Source: Mycolicibacterium sp. CBMA 234
GTDB lineage: Bacteria; Actinomycetota; Actinomycetes; Mycobacteriales; Mycobacteriaceae
Assembly (NCBI RefSeq): GCF_009729415.1
Contig: NZ_MPKW01000012.1
Location: 190,482-254,481 of the forward strand
Length of the DNA: 64,000 nucleotides
Direction of reading: 5' to 3'
Shown here: piece after piece, positions 54,819 through 63,346 of the stretch
Position numbering within the stretch: the first letter of the stretch is position 1
Layout of the letters: every line of letters begins with the position of its first letter
Translations under genes and position numbers: made by a program
Notes under the pieces: generated by a model
Seen by the model: the letters and a program-made list of their open reading frames with translations, nothing else
Database searches by the model: none
What the model was told of the DNA's origin: nothing

Positions 54819-55223
54819 CTATGCCGGGCTGCCGGACCGCCACTCGGCGTACAGCTCGTCGATCATCTGGGCGACCTCGTCGTAGGTCTCCCAGGTGTCC
54901 GGTTCGCCGTACGGCTCGCCATGGCGCGCGACAGCCGGCACGTTGCGGTACCACTTGAGATAGATCCCGTAACCCGCCTGCGCGAAGGAGTTTCCGGTAT
55001 CGGTCAGCATCGACGGATCGATCTGGTCGACGCAGTACCGGCGCAAGTACTCGCCCGGGGTGACGGCCCGCGCATGCAATTCGGTTGGATTGCAATCAGA
55101 TTGGGCCAGGCCATGCAAAGCCAACCAGGCCATGAACATTCCGATGTGCGTGCTGGCGGCAGTCACATCGAGGCCGAGCTCACCCACGCTGTCGTAGTGC
55201 CACCCGGCGTCGTCGTACGTCAC
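54819..55223 (-). CDS. Small conserved protein of unknown function
   Basis: 134 residues beginning MTYDDAGWHYDSVGELGLDV, with a HIGMFMAWLALHGL helix and an acidic C-terminal helix. The conserved Trp/Tyr/His positions suggest a folded, widely distributed family, possibly of the small DUF type found near nucleic-acid or immunity genes; I could not name it. It is probably co-transcribed with 54128-54775. Confidence 0.75.
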   Translation of the reverse strand: MTYDDAGWHYDSVGELGLDVTAASTHIGMFMAWLALHGLAQSDCNPTELHARAVTPGEYLRRYCVDQIDPSMLTDTGNSFAQAGYGIYLKWYRNVPAVARHGEPYGEPDTWETYDEVAQMIDELYAEWRSGSPA

Positions 55224-55284
55224 GCTTCGAGCCTACGAGAGCGGCAGGGAGCTGCCGGACGCCAATTTTCGGCCGGATGCCGAG

Positions 55285-55935
55285 TCAGGTGCGGCCCAGC
55301 TTTAGTTGGTCGGCCACTGCGTCGACGCCACGTAGTTGGATATCGTTGCGGCGCACCGTGTTCCACTGGTCGCGGGTCATGGTGAACTCCACCATGGTGT
55401 CGAGAACACTGCGACGGACCTGCCGTGACGTCCCGATCTGCCGATACGGCAGGGACTGCGTCACGCGAAGCGACGCCGCATTGTCGTGCCACGCCGCGGT
55501 GCGGGCCAGATCGGCATCGAACCCGGCGAAAATCAGGTGCAGCGCGGCCTGCCGCATCTCCCGACCGAGGCCGCGACCCTGATAGCGACGGCCCAGCCAG
55601 GAGCCGGTCGACACGATCCGTCTGGAGGGGAAGCCGTCGGCGTTCACTGCGCACACGCCCACGGGCTCGTCACCGACGATGACGGCCATCGGCACGTCCC
55701 AATGCTCGGTCGACACTTCGGCCCGCGTCTGCTGGAAGTAGTGGACCGTGTTGCGTTCCAGTTCGGGCGAGACCGCGTCGGTCCACGGGACCGCGAACGG
55801 CATGGTGGCCGGATCGTGGATGCCGGTGGCAGCCAGGCGTGCCAGTGCGTCGGCCAGGGCATCGGTCACGTGGCAGATCCGCAGAACCGGGGTGATCACC
55901 TCCAGTTCCGCCAACGGCCACGGCGAGTGCTGCAT
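55285..55935 (-). CDS. GNAT-family N-acetyltransferase (RimJ/RimL-like)
   Basis: 216 residues. The acetyl-CoA site is visible in WLGRRYQGRGLGREMRQAAL (Q/RxxGxG/A pattern), and the WPLAELEVITPVLRICHVTD start is typical of RimJ-like proteins. It acetylates an amine, but the substrate is unknown. The ATG at 55935 is preferred to the longer frame start (55953), since it begins close to the domain. It is divergent from the haem-binding protein gene. Confidence 0.83.
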   Translation of the reverse strand: MQHSPWPLAELEVITPVLRICHVTDALADALARLAATGIHDPATMPFAVPWTDAVSPELERNTVHYFQQTRAEVSTEHWDVPMAVIVGDEPVGVCAVNADGFPSRRIVSTGSWLGRRYQGRGLGREMRQAALHLIFAGFDADLARTAAWHDNAASLRVTQSLPYRQIGTSRQVRRSVLDTMVEFTMTRDQWNTVRRNDIQLRGVDAVADQLKLGRT

Positions 55936-56100
55936 GGTCCCATAGGAACACACGCGAGCTAATGCGGGAAAGTGAATTTAGCCGATATGCACCGACGCTG
56001 ACCTGCAACGTTGATCGCTTGTGTAACAGCGGCGCCGCGGCGAGCGAAATACCCGCAGAGGCCGGGGAAGACCGATGCGGCCAGAACCAAGGAGGAATCC

Positions 56101-56571
56101 ATGACGCGTGCCGACATCTTCGGGCGGTCCACGCTCGGCTTCATCGCGGTGGGTGCGGCCTGCGCTGCGCTGGCCATGCCCAGTGCACACGCTGACCCGA
56201 CGCCCGTGACGCCGACCTCGCCGGCCGCACCGACAACCTCGACCACCACTCCGGCGGCCACCTTGACGCCGGCAACCCCGGCCGCCGCTGTCGCCGATTG
56301 CAGCACCGCGACGCTGTCCAAGACCATCAGTTCGGTGACCCTGCAGCTGTCCGACTACTTCGCCGCGCACCCGGATGCCGACAGCGCGCTGCTCGATGCC
56401 ACCCGCCAGCCGGCGTTCACCGCAATGGGCCAGTTCGACAATTACTTCAAGGCGCACCCGGATCAGGCCGACGCGCTGCGCGGCATCCAGGCTCCGCTGG
56501 CCGCCTTCAAGGACCGCTGCGGCCTGCAGGTCGCGCCGACCGACGCGCTGGCAGTGCTTAACGGCGTCTGA
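56101..56571 (+). CDS. Secreted haemophore-type haem-binding protein (MHB domain)
   Basis: 156 residues. A signal peptide (MTRADIFGRSTLGFIAVGAA, cleavage near AHA-DP) is followed by a Pro/Thr/Ala linker (about 33-65) and a helical domain with two cysteines, STATLSKTISSVTLQLSDYF and HPDQADALRGIQAPLAAFKD. The domain resembles the mycobacterial haemophore haem-binding family (Rv0203-like). AAGGAGG at 56089-56095 fixes the ATG at 56101. Binding of haem is inferred from family resemblance. It ends at a hairpin shared with the converging IclR gene. Confidence 0.78.
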   Translation: MTRADIFGRSTLGFIAVGAACAALAMPSAHADPTPVTPTSPAAPTTSTTTPAATLTPATPAAAVADCSTATLSKTISSVTLQLSDYFAAHPDADSALLDATRQPAFTAMGQFDNYFKAHPDQADALRGIQAPLAAFKDRCGLQVAPTDALAVLNGV

Positions 56572-56582
56572 TCGTCACCCGT

Positions 56583-56639
56583 CGAACGTGAGCGAATGTG
56601 CCATTTCCGCACTGGATTTCGCACATAAGCTCACGTTCG
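56583..56639. terminator. Bidirectional stem-loop between haem-binding and IclR genes
   Basis: CGAACGTGAGCGAATGTGC (56583-56601) pairs with GCACATAAGCTCACGTTCG (56621-56639) with two central mismatches and a 19-base loop. The right arm overlaps the last codons of the IclR gene (stop at 56631-56633). Confidence 0.75.
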
Positions 56640-57527
56640 GCCGGGCTGTGACCCACCGAGCTGCGCTGTGAGCGCCGCCGCTGCGGTCACCAGCCCACGG
56701 GCGCGCTTACTGATCTCCGCATCGGTCAGCGCGCGACCGATCTGCAGCGACAGCACCATCACCTGGCGTTGGTGATGGTCGAACACCGGTGCGGCGATGA
56801 CGCTGATGTCGTGCTTGGCCCGCCCGCTCGACTCACTCGGCAGGTACACGCGCTCACCGATATCGGAGACGAGTTCGCCTAGTAGAACCCGCAATTCGTC
56901 GGGCAGGTTGCTCGACATGCCCGCCATCATGGCGTAGAGGCGCCGGCCCCCGGGCGTCAGTCGCTCCACGAGATAGCCCGATTCGCGGCACTCGGCGATC
57001 ACGCGCTCCAACCGCGCGCTGTCGGTACGCAGCGGGATCGTCGGCTCCTTGGCCAGCCAGTCCCGCACCGCGCGCTCATCCCACAGCACGAACATGAGGC
57101 CGACGGGCGGGGCGAACGGATAGCTTTGCCCGACCTGCACCGGCTCCGGACTACCCTGCGGCGCAACGAGTTCCAGCAGAGTGATGCGGTCGTCGACCAC
57201 CGCAGACAGCGCTGCGGTGGCATTGAACTGATCACACAGCCGGCGCAGTTCTGCGCGCGCGGCCGGGCTGATGCGCATGGACTCCTGCGCGGTGTGGCCG
57301 AGTGTGATCAACGCAGGGCCCAACCGATAGGTCTTCTCGGCCGCGTCGCGCACCAGGTAGCCGGCGTCGGCCAGGGTGGTGACGATGCCCAGGCAGGTGG
57401 GCTTGCTCAGGTCGAGCCGTCGCGCCAACTCGGAGAGACCGAATTGGTCATGGGGGTGACTGGCCAGGAAATTCAGCACTGCGACGACGCGAGCGGTGGG
57501 CGGCGAGGCGCGACCGGAGTCAGTCAT
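56631..57527 (-). CDS. IclR-family transcriptional regulator
   Basis: 298 residues. The N-terminal winged helix-turn-helix (FGLSELARRLDLSKPTCLGIVTTL at about 30-55) precedes an IclR effector domain (SAVVDDRITLLELVAPQGS and the C-terminal block HDISVIAAPVFDHHQRQVMV). It is divergent from the 57688 operon, and two perfect palindromes (57546-57565 and 57654-57671) sit between them. The ATG at 57527 is preferred to the longer frame start at 57575. It probably regulates itself and the divergent operon; the ligand is unknown but may be a sterol-derived acid. Confidence 0.92.
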   Translation of the reverse strand: MTDSGRASPPTARVVAVLNFLASHPHDQFGLSELARRLDLSKPTCLGIVTTLADAGYLVRDAAEKTYRLGPALITLGHTAQESMRISPAARAELRRLCDQFNATAALSAVVDDRITLLELVAPQGSPEPVQVGQSYPFAPPVGLMFVLWDERAVRDWLAKEPTIPLRTDSARLERVIAECRESGYLVERLTPGGRRLYAMMAGMSSNLPDELRVLLGELVSDIGERVYLPSESSGRAKHDISVIAAPVFDHHQRQVMVLSLQIGRALTDAEISKRARGLVTAAAALTAQLGGSQPGRT

Positions 57528-57545
57528 GGCAAGGAATGTACGACA

Positions 57546-57565
57546 TCGGTCCATATATGGACCGA
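57546..57565. promoter_or_regulatory. 20-bp palindrome, candidate IclR operator (regulator side)
   Basis: TCGGTCCATATATGGACCGA is a perfect palindrome 18 bases upstream of the IclR gene start. Its inner TCCA...TGGA arms recur in the second palindrome at 57654-57671, consistent with two sites for one dimeric regulator. Confidence 0.75.
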
Positions 57566-57613
57566 AACTGCGCATTCAGCCAGGCCAAGGCGCTGCGCGG
57601 CATTGACGGCGAC

Positions 57614-57627
57614 TGCAACGCGTTCTA
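57614..57627. promoter_or_regulatory. KstR-type operator upstream of the Rv3531c-like operon
   Basis: TGCAACGCGTTCTA fits TNNAACNNGTTNNA exactly. It lies 60 bases before the ATG at 57688, between the two IclR palindromes. It suggests that this operon is also under cholesterol control, in addition to the local regulator. Confidence 0.65.
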
Positions 57628-57653
57628 CTCTTCAGTCGGAATATCTACCGATG

Positions 57654-57671
57654 CGTTCCAATATTGGAACG
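57654..57671. promoter_or_regulatory. 18-bp palindrome, candidate IclR operator (operon side)
   Basis: CGTTCCAATATTGGAACG is a perfect palindrome ending 16 bases before the ATG at 57688. It resembles the palindrome at 57546-57565 in its TCCA/TGGA half-sites, the form expected for IclR-family operators. Confidence 0.75.
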
Positions 57672-57687
57672 AAAGGATGTTTACCGT

Positions 57688-58815
57688 ATGTTCTCGCAAT
57701 CGTTCGTCGATGCCGTTGCCGAGGCTGAGCGCCTCGTCGCCGCGGCGCCGTTCATCGAATCCGAGGCCGACCTGCTCGAAGGCCTGCAGTACCTGGCCGG
57801 CTGTATCGCGTCGTGCACGCACGTGGCCTTCGACTTCGACAAGGACCACCCGTTCCTGCACAGCGGCACCGGCCCGTTCGAAAAGATGGGCCTGGACAAC
57901 CCGGACACCATGTACTTCGGCACCCGGGTGCAGCCCGGTCACGAGTACGTCGTCACCGGTCGCCGCGGCACCACCACTGACGTCAGCTTCCAGCTGCTCG
58001 GCGGTGAGTACACCGACGCCAACGTGCCCGACAGCGAGACCGCGTTCGACGACCGCAAGCTCACCATCGCCGAGGACGGCACCTTCGAGTGGCGGTTCAC
58101 CCCGGCTACGCCGGCACAGCTGGTGATCCGTGAGGTCTACAACGACTGGTCCGCGCAGCGCGGGAGCTTCGCGATTCACCGGACCGACACTGTCGGTACC
58201 GCGCCCGAGCCGCTGACCCGTGAGCTGATCGAAAAGCGTTACGCCGTCGCAGGCAAGCAGCTGGTGCAGCGCGTCAAGACCTGGTTGCAGTTCCCGAAGT
58301 GGTTCTACGACAACCTGCCGGTCAACACGTTGACCGCGCCGCGCCTGACCCCTGGTGGGCTGGCCACGCAGTACTCGGCCGTCGGGCACTACGACATGAC
58401 GCCGGATCAGGCCATGATCATCACCCTGCCGGTGGCGGACGCGCCGTATCTGGGCTTCCAGCTGGGCAGCCTCTGGTACATCTCGCTGGACTACATCAAT
58501 CACCAGACCTCGCTGAACGGCACTCAGGCGCAGGCAGATCCGGACGGCAAGATCCGGATTGTGGTGTCCGAGGACAACCCGGGCGTGACCAACTGGTGCG
58601 AGACCCTGGGCCACGCCAAGGGCTACCTGCAGTTCCGCTGGCAGCGAGTGTCTCGTGAGATGACGCCCGAAGACGGGCCGACGTGCGAGGTCGTCGACCT
58701 GGACGAGGTGGCGTCGAAGCTGCCGTTCTACGAGAGCAACAAGATTTCGGACGAAGATTGGCGCGCGCGGATTGCGCTGCGGCAGAAACTTATCGGCGAG
58801 AGGATGGTGGGCTGA
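57688..58815 (+). CDS. DUF1214-domain protein (Rv3531c-like)
   Basis: 375 residues, the length of Rv3531c. WYISLDYINHQTSLNGTQAQ and the C-terminal WETLGH-like segment NWCETLGHAKGYLQFRWQRV fit the DUF1214 fold. The function is unknown; the family occurs beside SDR and sulfotransferase-like genes in sterol-degrading actinobacteria. The ATG at 57688 gives MFSQSFVDAVAEAERLVAAA; AAAGGA lies about ten bases upstream. It is followed by the SDR (GTG at 58818, two bases after the stop) and sulfotransferase-like genes as one operon, under the IclR/KstR sites upstream. Confidence 0.88.
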   Translation: MFSQSFVDAVAEAERLVAAAPFIESEADLLEGLQYLAGCIASCTHVAFDFDKDHPFLHSGTGPFEKMGLDNPDTMYFGTRVQPGHEYVVTGRRGTTTDVSFQLLGGEYTDANVPDSETAFDDRKLTIAEDGTFEWRFTPATPAQLVIREVYNDWSAQRGSFAIHRTDTVGTAPEPLTRELIEKRYAVAGKQLVQRVKTWLQFPKWFYDNLPVNTLTAPRLTPGGLATQYSAVGHYDMTPDQAMIITLPVADAPYLGFQLGSLWYISLDYINHQTSLNGTQAQADPDGKIRIVVSEDNPGVTNWCETLGHAKGYLQFRWQRVSREMTPEDGPTCEVVDLDEVASKLPFYESNKISDEDWRARIALRQKLIGERMVG

Positions 58816-58817
58816 CC

Positions 58818-59600
58818 GTGACTGGACTGCTCGATGGCAAGGTAGTCGTGATCAGCGGTGTCGGGCCTGGGCTCGGGGCGACGCTGGCCCGCCGCTGCGC
58901 GGAGAACGGCGCTGACCTGGTGCTGGCCGCCCGCACGGTGGAGCGGTTGGAGACTGTGGCCAAAGAGGTGACGGCGCTGGGCCGTCGCGCGCTGGCGGTC
59001 GGTACCGACATCACCGACGAGGAACAGGTCGCCAACGTGGTGGCCCGCACCATGGAGGAATTCGGCAAGGCCGACGTGTTGATCAACAACGCGTTCCGGG
59101 TGCCGTCTATGAAGCCCTTCGCCAACACCACCTTTGAGCACATGCGGGACGCCATCGAGCTGACGGTGTTCGGCGCGCTGCGCATGACGCAGGGCTTCAC
59201 CCCGGCACTGGAAGCGGCCAAAGGCTCTGTGGTGAACGTGAATTCGATGGTCGTGCGGCATTCGCAGGCCAAGTACGGCGCCTACAAGATGGCCAAGTCC
59301 GCGCTGCTGGCCATGTCCCAGACGCTCTCGACCGAGCTGGGGGAGAAGGGTATCCGCGTAAACTCGGTCATGCCCGGCTACATCTGGGGAGAAACCCTGG
59401 AGGGCTACTTCAGCCATCAGGCGCAGAAGTACGGCACTACCGTCGAGCAGATCTACGCCGCGTCGGCGTCCGGCTCCGATCTCAAGCGGCTGCCGACCGA
59501 GGACGAGGTGGCCTCAGCCATCCTGTTCATGGCCAGCGACCTGTCCAGCGGTATCACCGGCCAGTCGCTGGACGTCAACTGCGGAGAGTACAAAGCATGA
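58818..59600 (+). CDS. SDR oxidoreductase (Rv3530c-like)
   Basis: 260 residues, as Rv3530c. MTGLLDGKVVVISGVGPGLG carries the coenzyme motif (SGVGPGLG), INNAFRVPSM replaces the usual NNAG, and YGAYKMAKSALL supplies catalytic Tyr and Lys. The GTG at 58818 is chosen because it follows the upstream stop by two bases and begins at the family N-terminus; the frame runs open to 58683. The stop overlaps the sulfotransferase-like ATG. The substrate is unknown but steroid- or acyl-like given the locus. Confidence 0.9.
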   Translation: MTGLLDGKVVVISGVGPGLGATLARRCAENGADLVLAARTVERLETVAKEVTALGRRALAVGTDITDEEQVANVVARTMEEFGKADVLINNAFRVPSMKPFANTTFEHMRDAIELTVFGALRMTQGFTPALEAAKGSVVNVNSMVVRHSQAKYGAYKMAKSALLAMSQTLSTELGEKGIRVNSVMPGYIWGETLEGYFSHQAQKYGTTVEQIYAASASGSDLKRLPTEDEVASAILFMASDLSSGITGQSLDVNCGEYKA

Positions 59601-60745
59601 GCATGGCGCGCACCAACGTGGGCACCATCGAGGACCTGCACGCCTCGGCCGTCAAGGCCTGCGGCTTGGAGGACTTCGGCGGTGACGACGACAACTACCT
59701 GGAAGCCCTTGGTGTGCTGCTGGATGCCTACCAGCGCGAGGCCGATCTGACCGAGCTCGGCAGCAAGATGCAGCGGTTCTTCACCCGCAACGCGCTGGTG
59801 GCCCGGCTGGTGTCCAACGCCGCGTTCAAGCAGTACCCGCAGCATGCCGACGTGCCGATCGAGCGGCCGATCTTCGTCACCGGCCTGCCGCGTACCGGTA
59901 CCACGGTGATCCACCGGCTGTTGACGGCCGATCCGGCGCACCAGGGTCTGGAAATGTGGCTGGCTGAGTTTCCGCAGCCGCGGCCGCCGCGCGAAACCTG
60001 GCCGGACAACCCGGTTTTCAGTGCTTTGGATGCCCGCTTCAAGCAGGCGCATGAGGAGAACCCGGACTACACCGGCCTGCACTTCATGACCGCCGACGAG
60101 GTAGAGGAATGCTGGCAGCTGCTGCGGCAGTCGTTGCATTCGGTGTCGTACGAGACGCTGGCGCACGTGCCGTCGTACGCGAAGTGGCTGGCTCAGCAGG
60201 ACTGGACGAAGTCGTATCAGCGGCACCGCAAGAACCTGCAGCTGATCGGGTTGAACGAGCCCGAAAAGCGGTGGGTGCTCAAGAATCCCAGCCATCTGTT
60301 CGCATTGGACGCGCTGTTCAAGGTGTACCCGGATGCACTCGTCGTGCAGTGCCACCGGCCCGCCGAGACCATCATGGCATCGATGTGCTCGCTGTCGCAG
60401 CACACCACGGCCGGCTGGTCGAACTCCTTCACCGGCAAGGTGATTGGTGACGACTCGCTGGAAACCTGGTCGCGTGGGCTGGAATTGTTCGACGCCGAGC
60501 GGGCTAAGCACGATCCGAAGCAGTTCTGCGATGTGGACTACTTCGAGTTCATCAAGGACCCGGTGGGCGCTGTGGAAGGCATTTACCGCACCTTCGAGCT
60601 GGACTTCACCGACGCCGCGCGGCAGGCGATGCTCGACAGCCACGCCCAGACCCAGAAGGGCCCGCGGGCGCCGAAGCACACCTACGCGCTGTCCGACTAC
60701 GGGCTGACCGAGGAGCAGGTCAAGGAGCGCTTCGCCAACCTCTAA
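59597..60745 (+). CDS. Sulfotransferase-family protein (Rv3529c-like)
   Basis: 382 residues. PIFVTGLPRTGTTVIHRLLT at about 91-110 is the PAPS 5'-phosphosulfate-binding loop, and VVQCHRPAETIMASMCSLSQ contains the 3'-phosphate-binding Arg/Ser. These enzymes transfer sulfate from PAPS to an alcohol, though activity of the Rv3529c group is not established. The ATG at 59597 overlaps the SDR stop (ATGA). It is the last gene of the operon and ends at a perfect stem-loop. Confidence 0.9.
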   Translation: MSMARTNVGTIEDLHASAVKACGLEDFGGDDDNYLEALGVLLDAYQREADLTELGSKMQRFFTRNALVARLVSNAAFKQYPQHADVPIERPIFVTGLPRTGTTVIHRLLTADPAHQGLEMWLAEFPQPRPPRETWPDNPVFSALDARFKQAHEENPDYTGLHFMTADEVEECWQLLRQSLHSVSYETLAHVPSYAKWLAQQDWTKSYQRHRKNLQLIGLNEPEKRWVLKNPSHLFALDALFKVYPDALVVQCHRPAETIMASMCSLSQHTTAGWSNSFTGKVIGDDSLETWSRGLELFDAERAKHDPKQFCDVDYFEFIKDPVGAVEGIYRTFELDFTDAARQAMLDSHAQTQKGPRAPKHTYALSDYGLTEEQVKERFANL

Positions 60746-60757
60746 CCGCCCAGCAGA

Positions 60758-60799
60758 CAGAAATGTCCCCGACACACCAAAGTGTCGGGGACATTTCTG
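60758..60799. terminator. Stem-loop terminator, shared family, copy 1
   Basis: Perfect 18-bp inverted repeat, arm CAGAAATGTCCCCGACAC, loop ACCAAA. Flanking AGCAGA/TCTGCT extends it with one bulged base. It lies 13 bases after the sulfotransferase-like gene and 20 bases before the TetR gene stop on the other strand, so it serves both. A near-identical stem lies at 63274-63315. Confidence 0.9.
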
Positions 60800-60818
60800 T
60801 TCTGCTCGCGGGAGAAAC

Positions 60819-61538
60819 CTAGCCGTCGACGGGGGCTGTCACCGACGCCGCGATGCCCCGACGGACCACCGAAACGAAAAGTGTCAGGCTGGCGATCAGC
60901 GTGTCGACGCTGGCCCGGGGCCCTCCGTCGGGCGGTTGCAGCCAGTCGGCCACGCCCTCGAAAAGGCCACCGACAGTGGATATGGCCAACGCATGGATGT
61001 CGAAGTCGGCCGAGGCCGGCAACCAGGATCCGCGACGCCAGAGTTCCTCCATGAACGACGCGGTCCAATTCCGATTCTCGCGGCGAACGCGCTCGACACG
61101 TGGCGAGATTCCGGCGCATTCCCCGAAAGCGATGACTGCCACCCGGGGATCGTCGACCAGCGCATGGACAAAAACCGAGACGAGCAGCCGTTCGAGCTCT
61201 TCGTCCGTGATGTCATCGGCTTGTGCCAACGCGGCGGCCGCCAGCGTTTCGGTCCGCTCCGCTACCTGGCGCAACAACACCAGGTAGCAGTCCTCCTTGC
61301 TGTCGAAGGCCTCGTAGAACGCTTTCGTGCCGACGTAGGCCGTCTGACAGATCTGTTCGATCGACGTATTCGCATAGCCGTCGCGAGCTATGAGTTCGAA
61401 GGCCGCCGTGAGGAGTTGCTCGCGGCGATGGGCGCGGCGCTGATCGGCATCAAGCCCCCGGATCACCCGTTTTCCCTGCGCCGTTTCGACAGGCCCCGAT
61501 GCGCCGGTGACACTGCTGGTGGGCGGAGAGCTTGCCAT
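60819..61538 (-). CDS. TetR-family transcriptional regulator
   Basis: 239 residues. The helix-turn-helix part (EQLLTAAFELIARDGYANTS at about 40-60, then IEQICQTAYVGTKAFYEAF) is a clear TetR_N domain; the C-terminal ligand domain is unspecific. The ATG at 61538 is chosen because the DNA-binding part begins about 40 residues in; the frame extends to 61580. The last codons and stop (VDG-stop) lie in a segment that is repeated at the end of the Rv3527-like gene at 63347. The target genes are unknown; it may control the adjacent PE-PPE gene. Confidence 0.9.
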   Translation of the reverse strand: MASSPPTSSVTGASGPVETAQGKRVIRGLDADQRRAHRREQLLTAAFELIARDGYANTSIEQICQTAYVGTKAFYEAFDSKEDCYLVLLRQVAERTETLAAAALAQADDITDEELERLLVSVFVHALVDDPRVAVIAFGECAGISPRVERVRRENRNWTASFMEELWRRGSWLPASADFDIHALAISTVGGLFEGVADWLQPPDGGPRASVDTLIASLTLFVSVVRRGIAASVTAPVDG

Positions 61539-61576
61539 GTTCTCGCAGTGTAGTGGTGACGCGCGCGGTGCGGCGA

Positions 61577-63184
61577 TCACCGGGTCGGGGCGTGCTCTCG
61601 GCCGGCAGAGGTGTCGTCGTGGCGGTGCGCCGCTTGACGGTCTGCGGGTCCCGCTGATGCATCGCGTGCCGCCGGTGCTACTGCGGGCGCAGGCTTCTTG
61701 CCGGCGCTTCGTCGTTGTTGCTTATCGGATATTGCTGTCGCAGAGGCCGATTCGGGAGATCGCTGGATGGCACTGGTCGCCGTGGGCTTGGCCGCCGCGG
61801 GTGCGGGGACTGCGGCCACCGCGGTGGCCCGAGACGGCGAACTCTTCGCTACGGCGGATTGTGCGGACTGCGGTGCGGCGATGGCCGGTGCCGTGGTCGG
61901 ACTGGGCGACGCTTTTCCGCCGATGATCTGCAGCAGCTTGGACAGTGGTGCGACGAGCTTCGTTATTGCCGCGGAAATTTTGACGACCGCCGCGCGTACG
62001 GCCTGCGCCTGCGGTGAATTGTCGACTGGCTGCGCCGGGTGGTTGGTCACGGGTGTCGTGGGTTCGGTCGTTGAGACGGTCGGCTGAGGCATGGTGGGGC
62101 TGTAGGGGGCGCCCGACAAGATCCGCAGGCCCTCGGCAAGCGCCGCGGGTAACTGTTGCAAGCCTTGGCGAATCTTCTGAGTCGGTGTCCCCCAACTGAA
62201 TTCGGCGACCTGGCTCGGATCTGCGGTGCGGTTGTACCCCATCTCGACGAACACTCGCAGGATCGGATCCAGAGCGTTGACGAATCTCTGCGCACCGAAC
62301 AGTGACGCCGCCAAACGGAGCGGTGTCAGTAGCGGGAGGTACTGGGGGATGCTGACGTAGGTTGTGTTTCCCGCGGTGGTCGTCACGGTGTTGGGGCCGC
62401 CCGGGGATTCGAATACGTAGCCCGGCAGCACATGCTCGAACGCGATGCCGAGCAGTGCGTTGGTGATGGCCAACGGGTTGAAGTATTCGGGGAAGTCGGC
62501 AAAGCCGTCGTATTGGTTCTGGTAGTTGGTGGTTTTGAATGGGCTGTCCGATGGGCCCGGGCGGCCCAGCGGAAAGAGATCTCCCAACAGCGGCACACGG
62601 GCGAAAGCGGTGAACCGAGAGAGAATCCCGCCGTTGGGCGTGTAGGGGTCGCCGATAAAGACGAAGCTGTAGTCCTGGGCATTGGCGACATAGCCGGCGT
62701 TCTTGGCCATATCGGCTCGGGCGATCTCGCCGACCTGTGTCCCTTGGGAGAATCCGATAATCGTCAGCTTCTCACCGGCGGGTTCCTTGCCGATGGCCTG
62801 CTCCAGATAGCCCGCTCCGATCCGCTCGGATTGTTTGAGCGTCTCTGGCCAGTACGGGATGGCCGAGACAATGGGCAGACCGGAGATAACCGGATATCCC
62901 AGATTGATCATCGCGGGATAAGGCACCGTGTAGAAGGTTTGGCCCGACGGGACGGCAGTTCCGTAGAACAGCAGCGGGATCGTCGCCCCGAATCCATCGA
63001 ACGACGGCCCTACCCCAATCACCGTGTCCAGCAACCGAACCGCCGCGGTCGATGCCATCGGCGCGGCTGGACTGGGTGTCGTCACGCTGATGCCCGCCGA
63101 AACGGCGACGATCGCCAGGCCGCCGCTGAGCATCTGGGAAAGCCGGGCGCCGCGCGGCTGAAGTGTGATGTGTGTTACCCCCAT
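61577..63184 (-). CDS. PE-PPE-domain serine esterase, secreted, without PE/PPE N-terminus
   Basis: 535 residues. A hydrophobic N-terminus (LSGGLAIVAVSAGISVTTPS) acts as signal sequence or anchor. The PE-PPE alpha/beta-hydrolase follows, with nucleophile Ser146 in TIIGFSQGTQVG and the FIGDPYTPNGGILSR block. A low-complexity Ala/Pro/Ser tail fills residues 380-535. The same domain occurs in PPE63 (Rv3539) and other lipid-acting PE-PPE proteins. The ATG at 63184 is preferred to an in-frame TTG at 63193. It is probably a cell-envelope esterase or lipase; the substrate is not predictable. Confidence 0.87.
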   Translation of the reverse strand: MGVTHITLQPRGARLSQMLSGGLAIVAVSAGISVTTPSPAAPMASTAAVRLLDTVIGVGPSFDGFGATIPLLFYGTAVPSGQTFYTVPYPAMINLGYPVISGLPIVSAIPYWPETLKQSERIGAGYLEQAIGKEPAGEKLTIIGFSQGTQVGEIARADMAKNAGYVANAQDYSFVFIGDPYTPNGGILSRFTAFARVPLLGDLFPLGRPGPSDSPFKTTNYQNQYDGFADFPEYFNPLAITNALLGIAFEHVLPGYVFESPGGPNTVTTTAGNTTYVSIPQYLPLLTPLRLAASLFGAQRFVNALDPILRVFVEMGYNRTADPSQVAEFSWGTPTQKIRQGLQQLPAALAEGLRILSGAPYSPTMPQPTVSTTEPTTPVTNHPAQPVDNSPQAQAVRAAVVKISAAITKLVAPLSKLLQIIGGKASPSPTTAPAIAAPQSAQSAVAKSSPSRATAVAAVPAPAAAKPTATSAIQRSPESASATAISDKQQRRSAGKKPAPAVAPAARDASAGPADRQAAHRHDDTSAGREHAPTR

Positions 63185-63273
63185 AGCTGGCAAAAGGTAC
63201 CAGCAAGGAAATCTTCTGACAAGAGCTCTTTTTCAGAACTGGTGTTCTTATTCGATGTAGTCCGCCGAGCAGG

Positions 63274-63315
63274 CAGAAATGTCCCCGACACGCCAAGGTG
63301 TCGGGGACATTTCTG
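63274..63315. terminator. Stem-loop terminator, shared family, copy 2
   Basis: Perfect 18-bp inverted repeat with the same arm as 60758-60799 (CAGAAATGTCCCCGACAC) and loop GCCAAG. Flanking GAGCAGGCAG and its near-complement extend it. It lies 31 bases after the stop of the Rv3527-like gene (minus strand). Confidence 0.9.
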
Positions 63316-63346
63316 GCTGCTCGCGGGAAAATCTGGCGGGAGAAAC

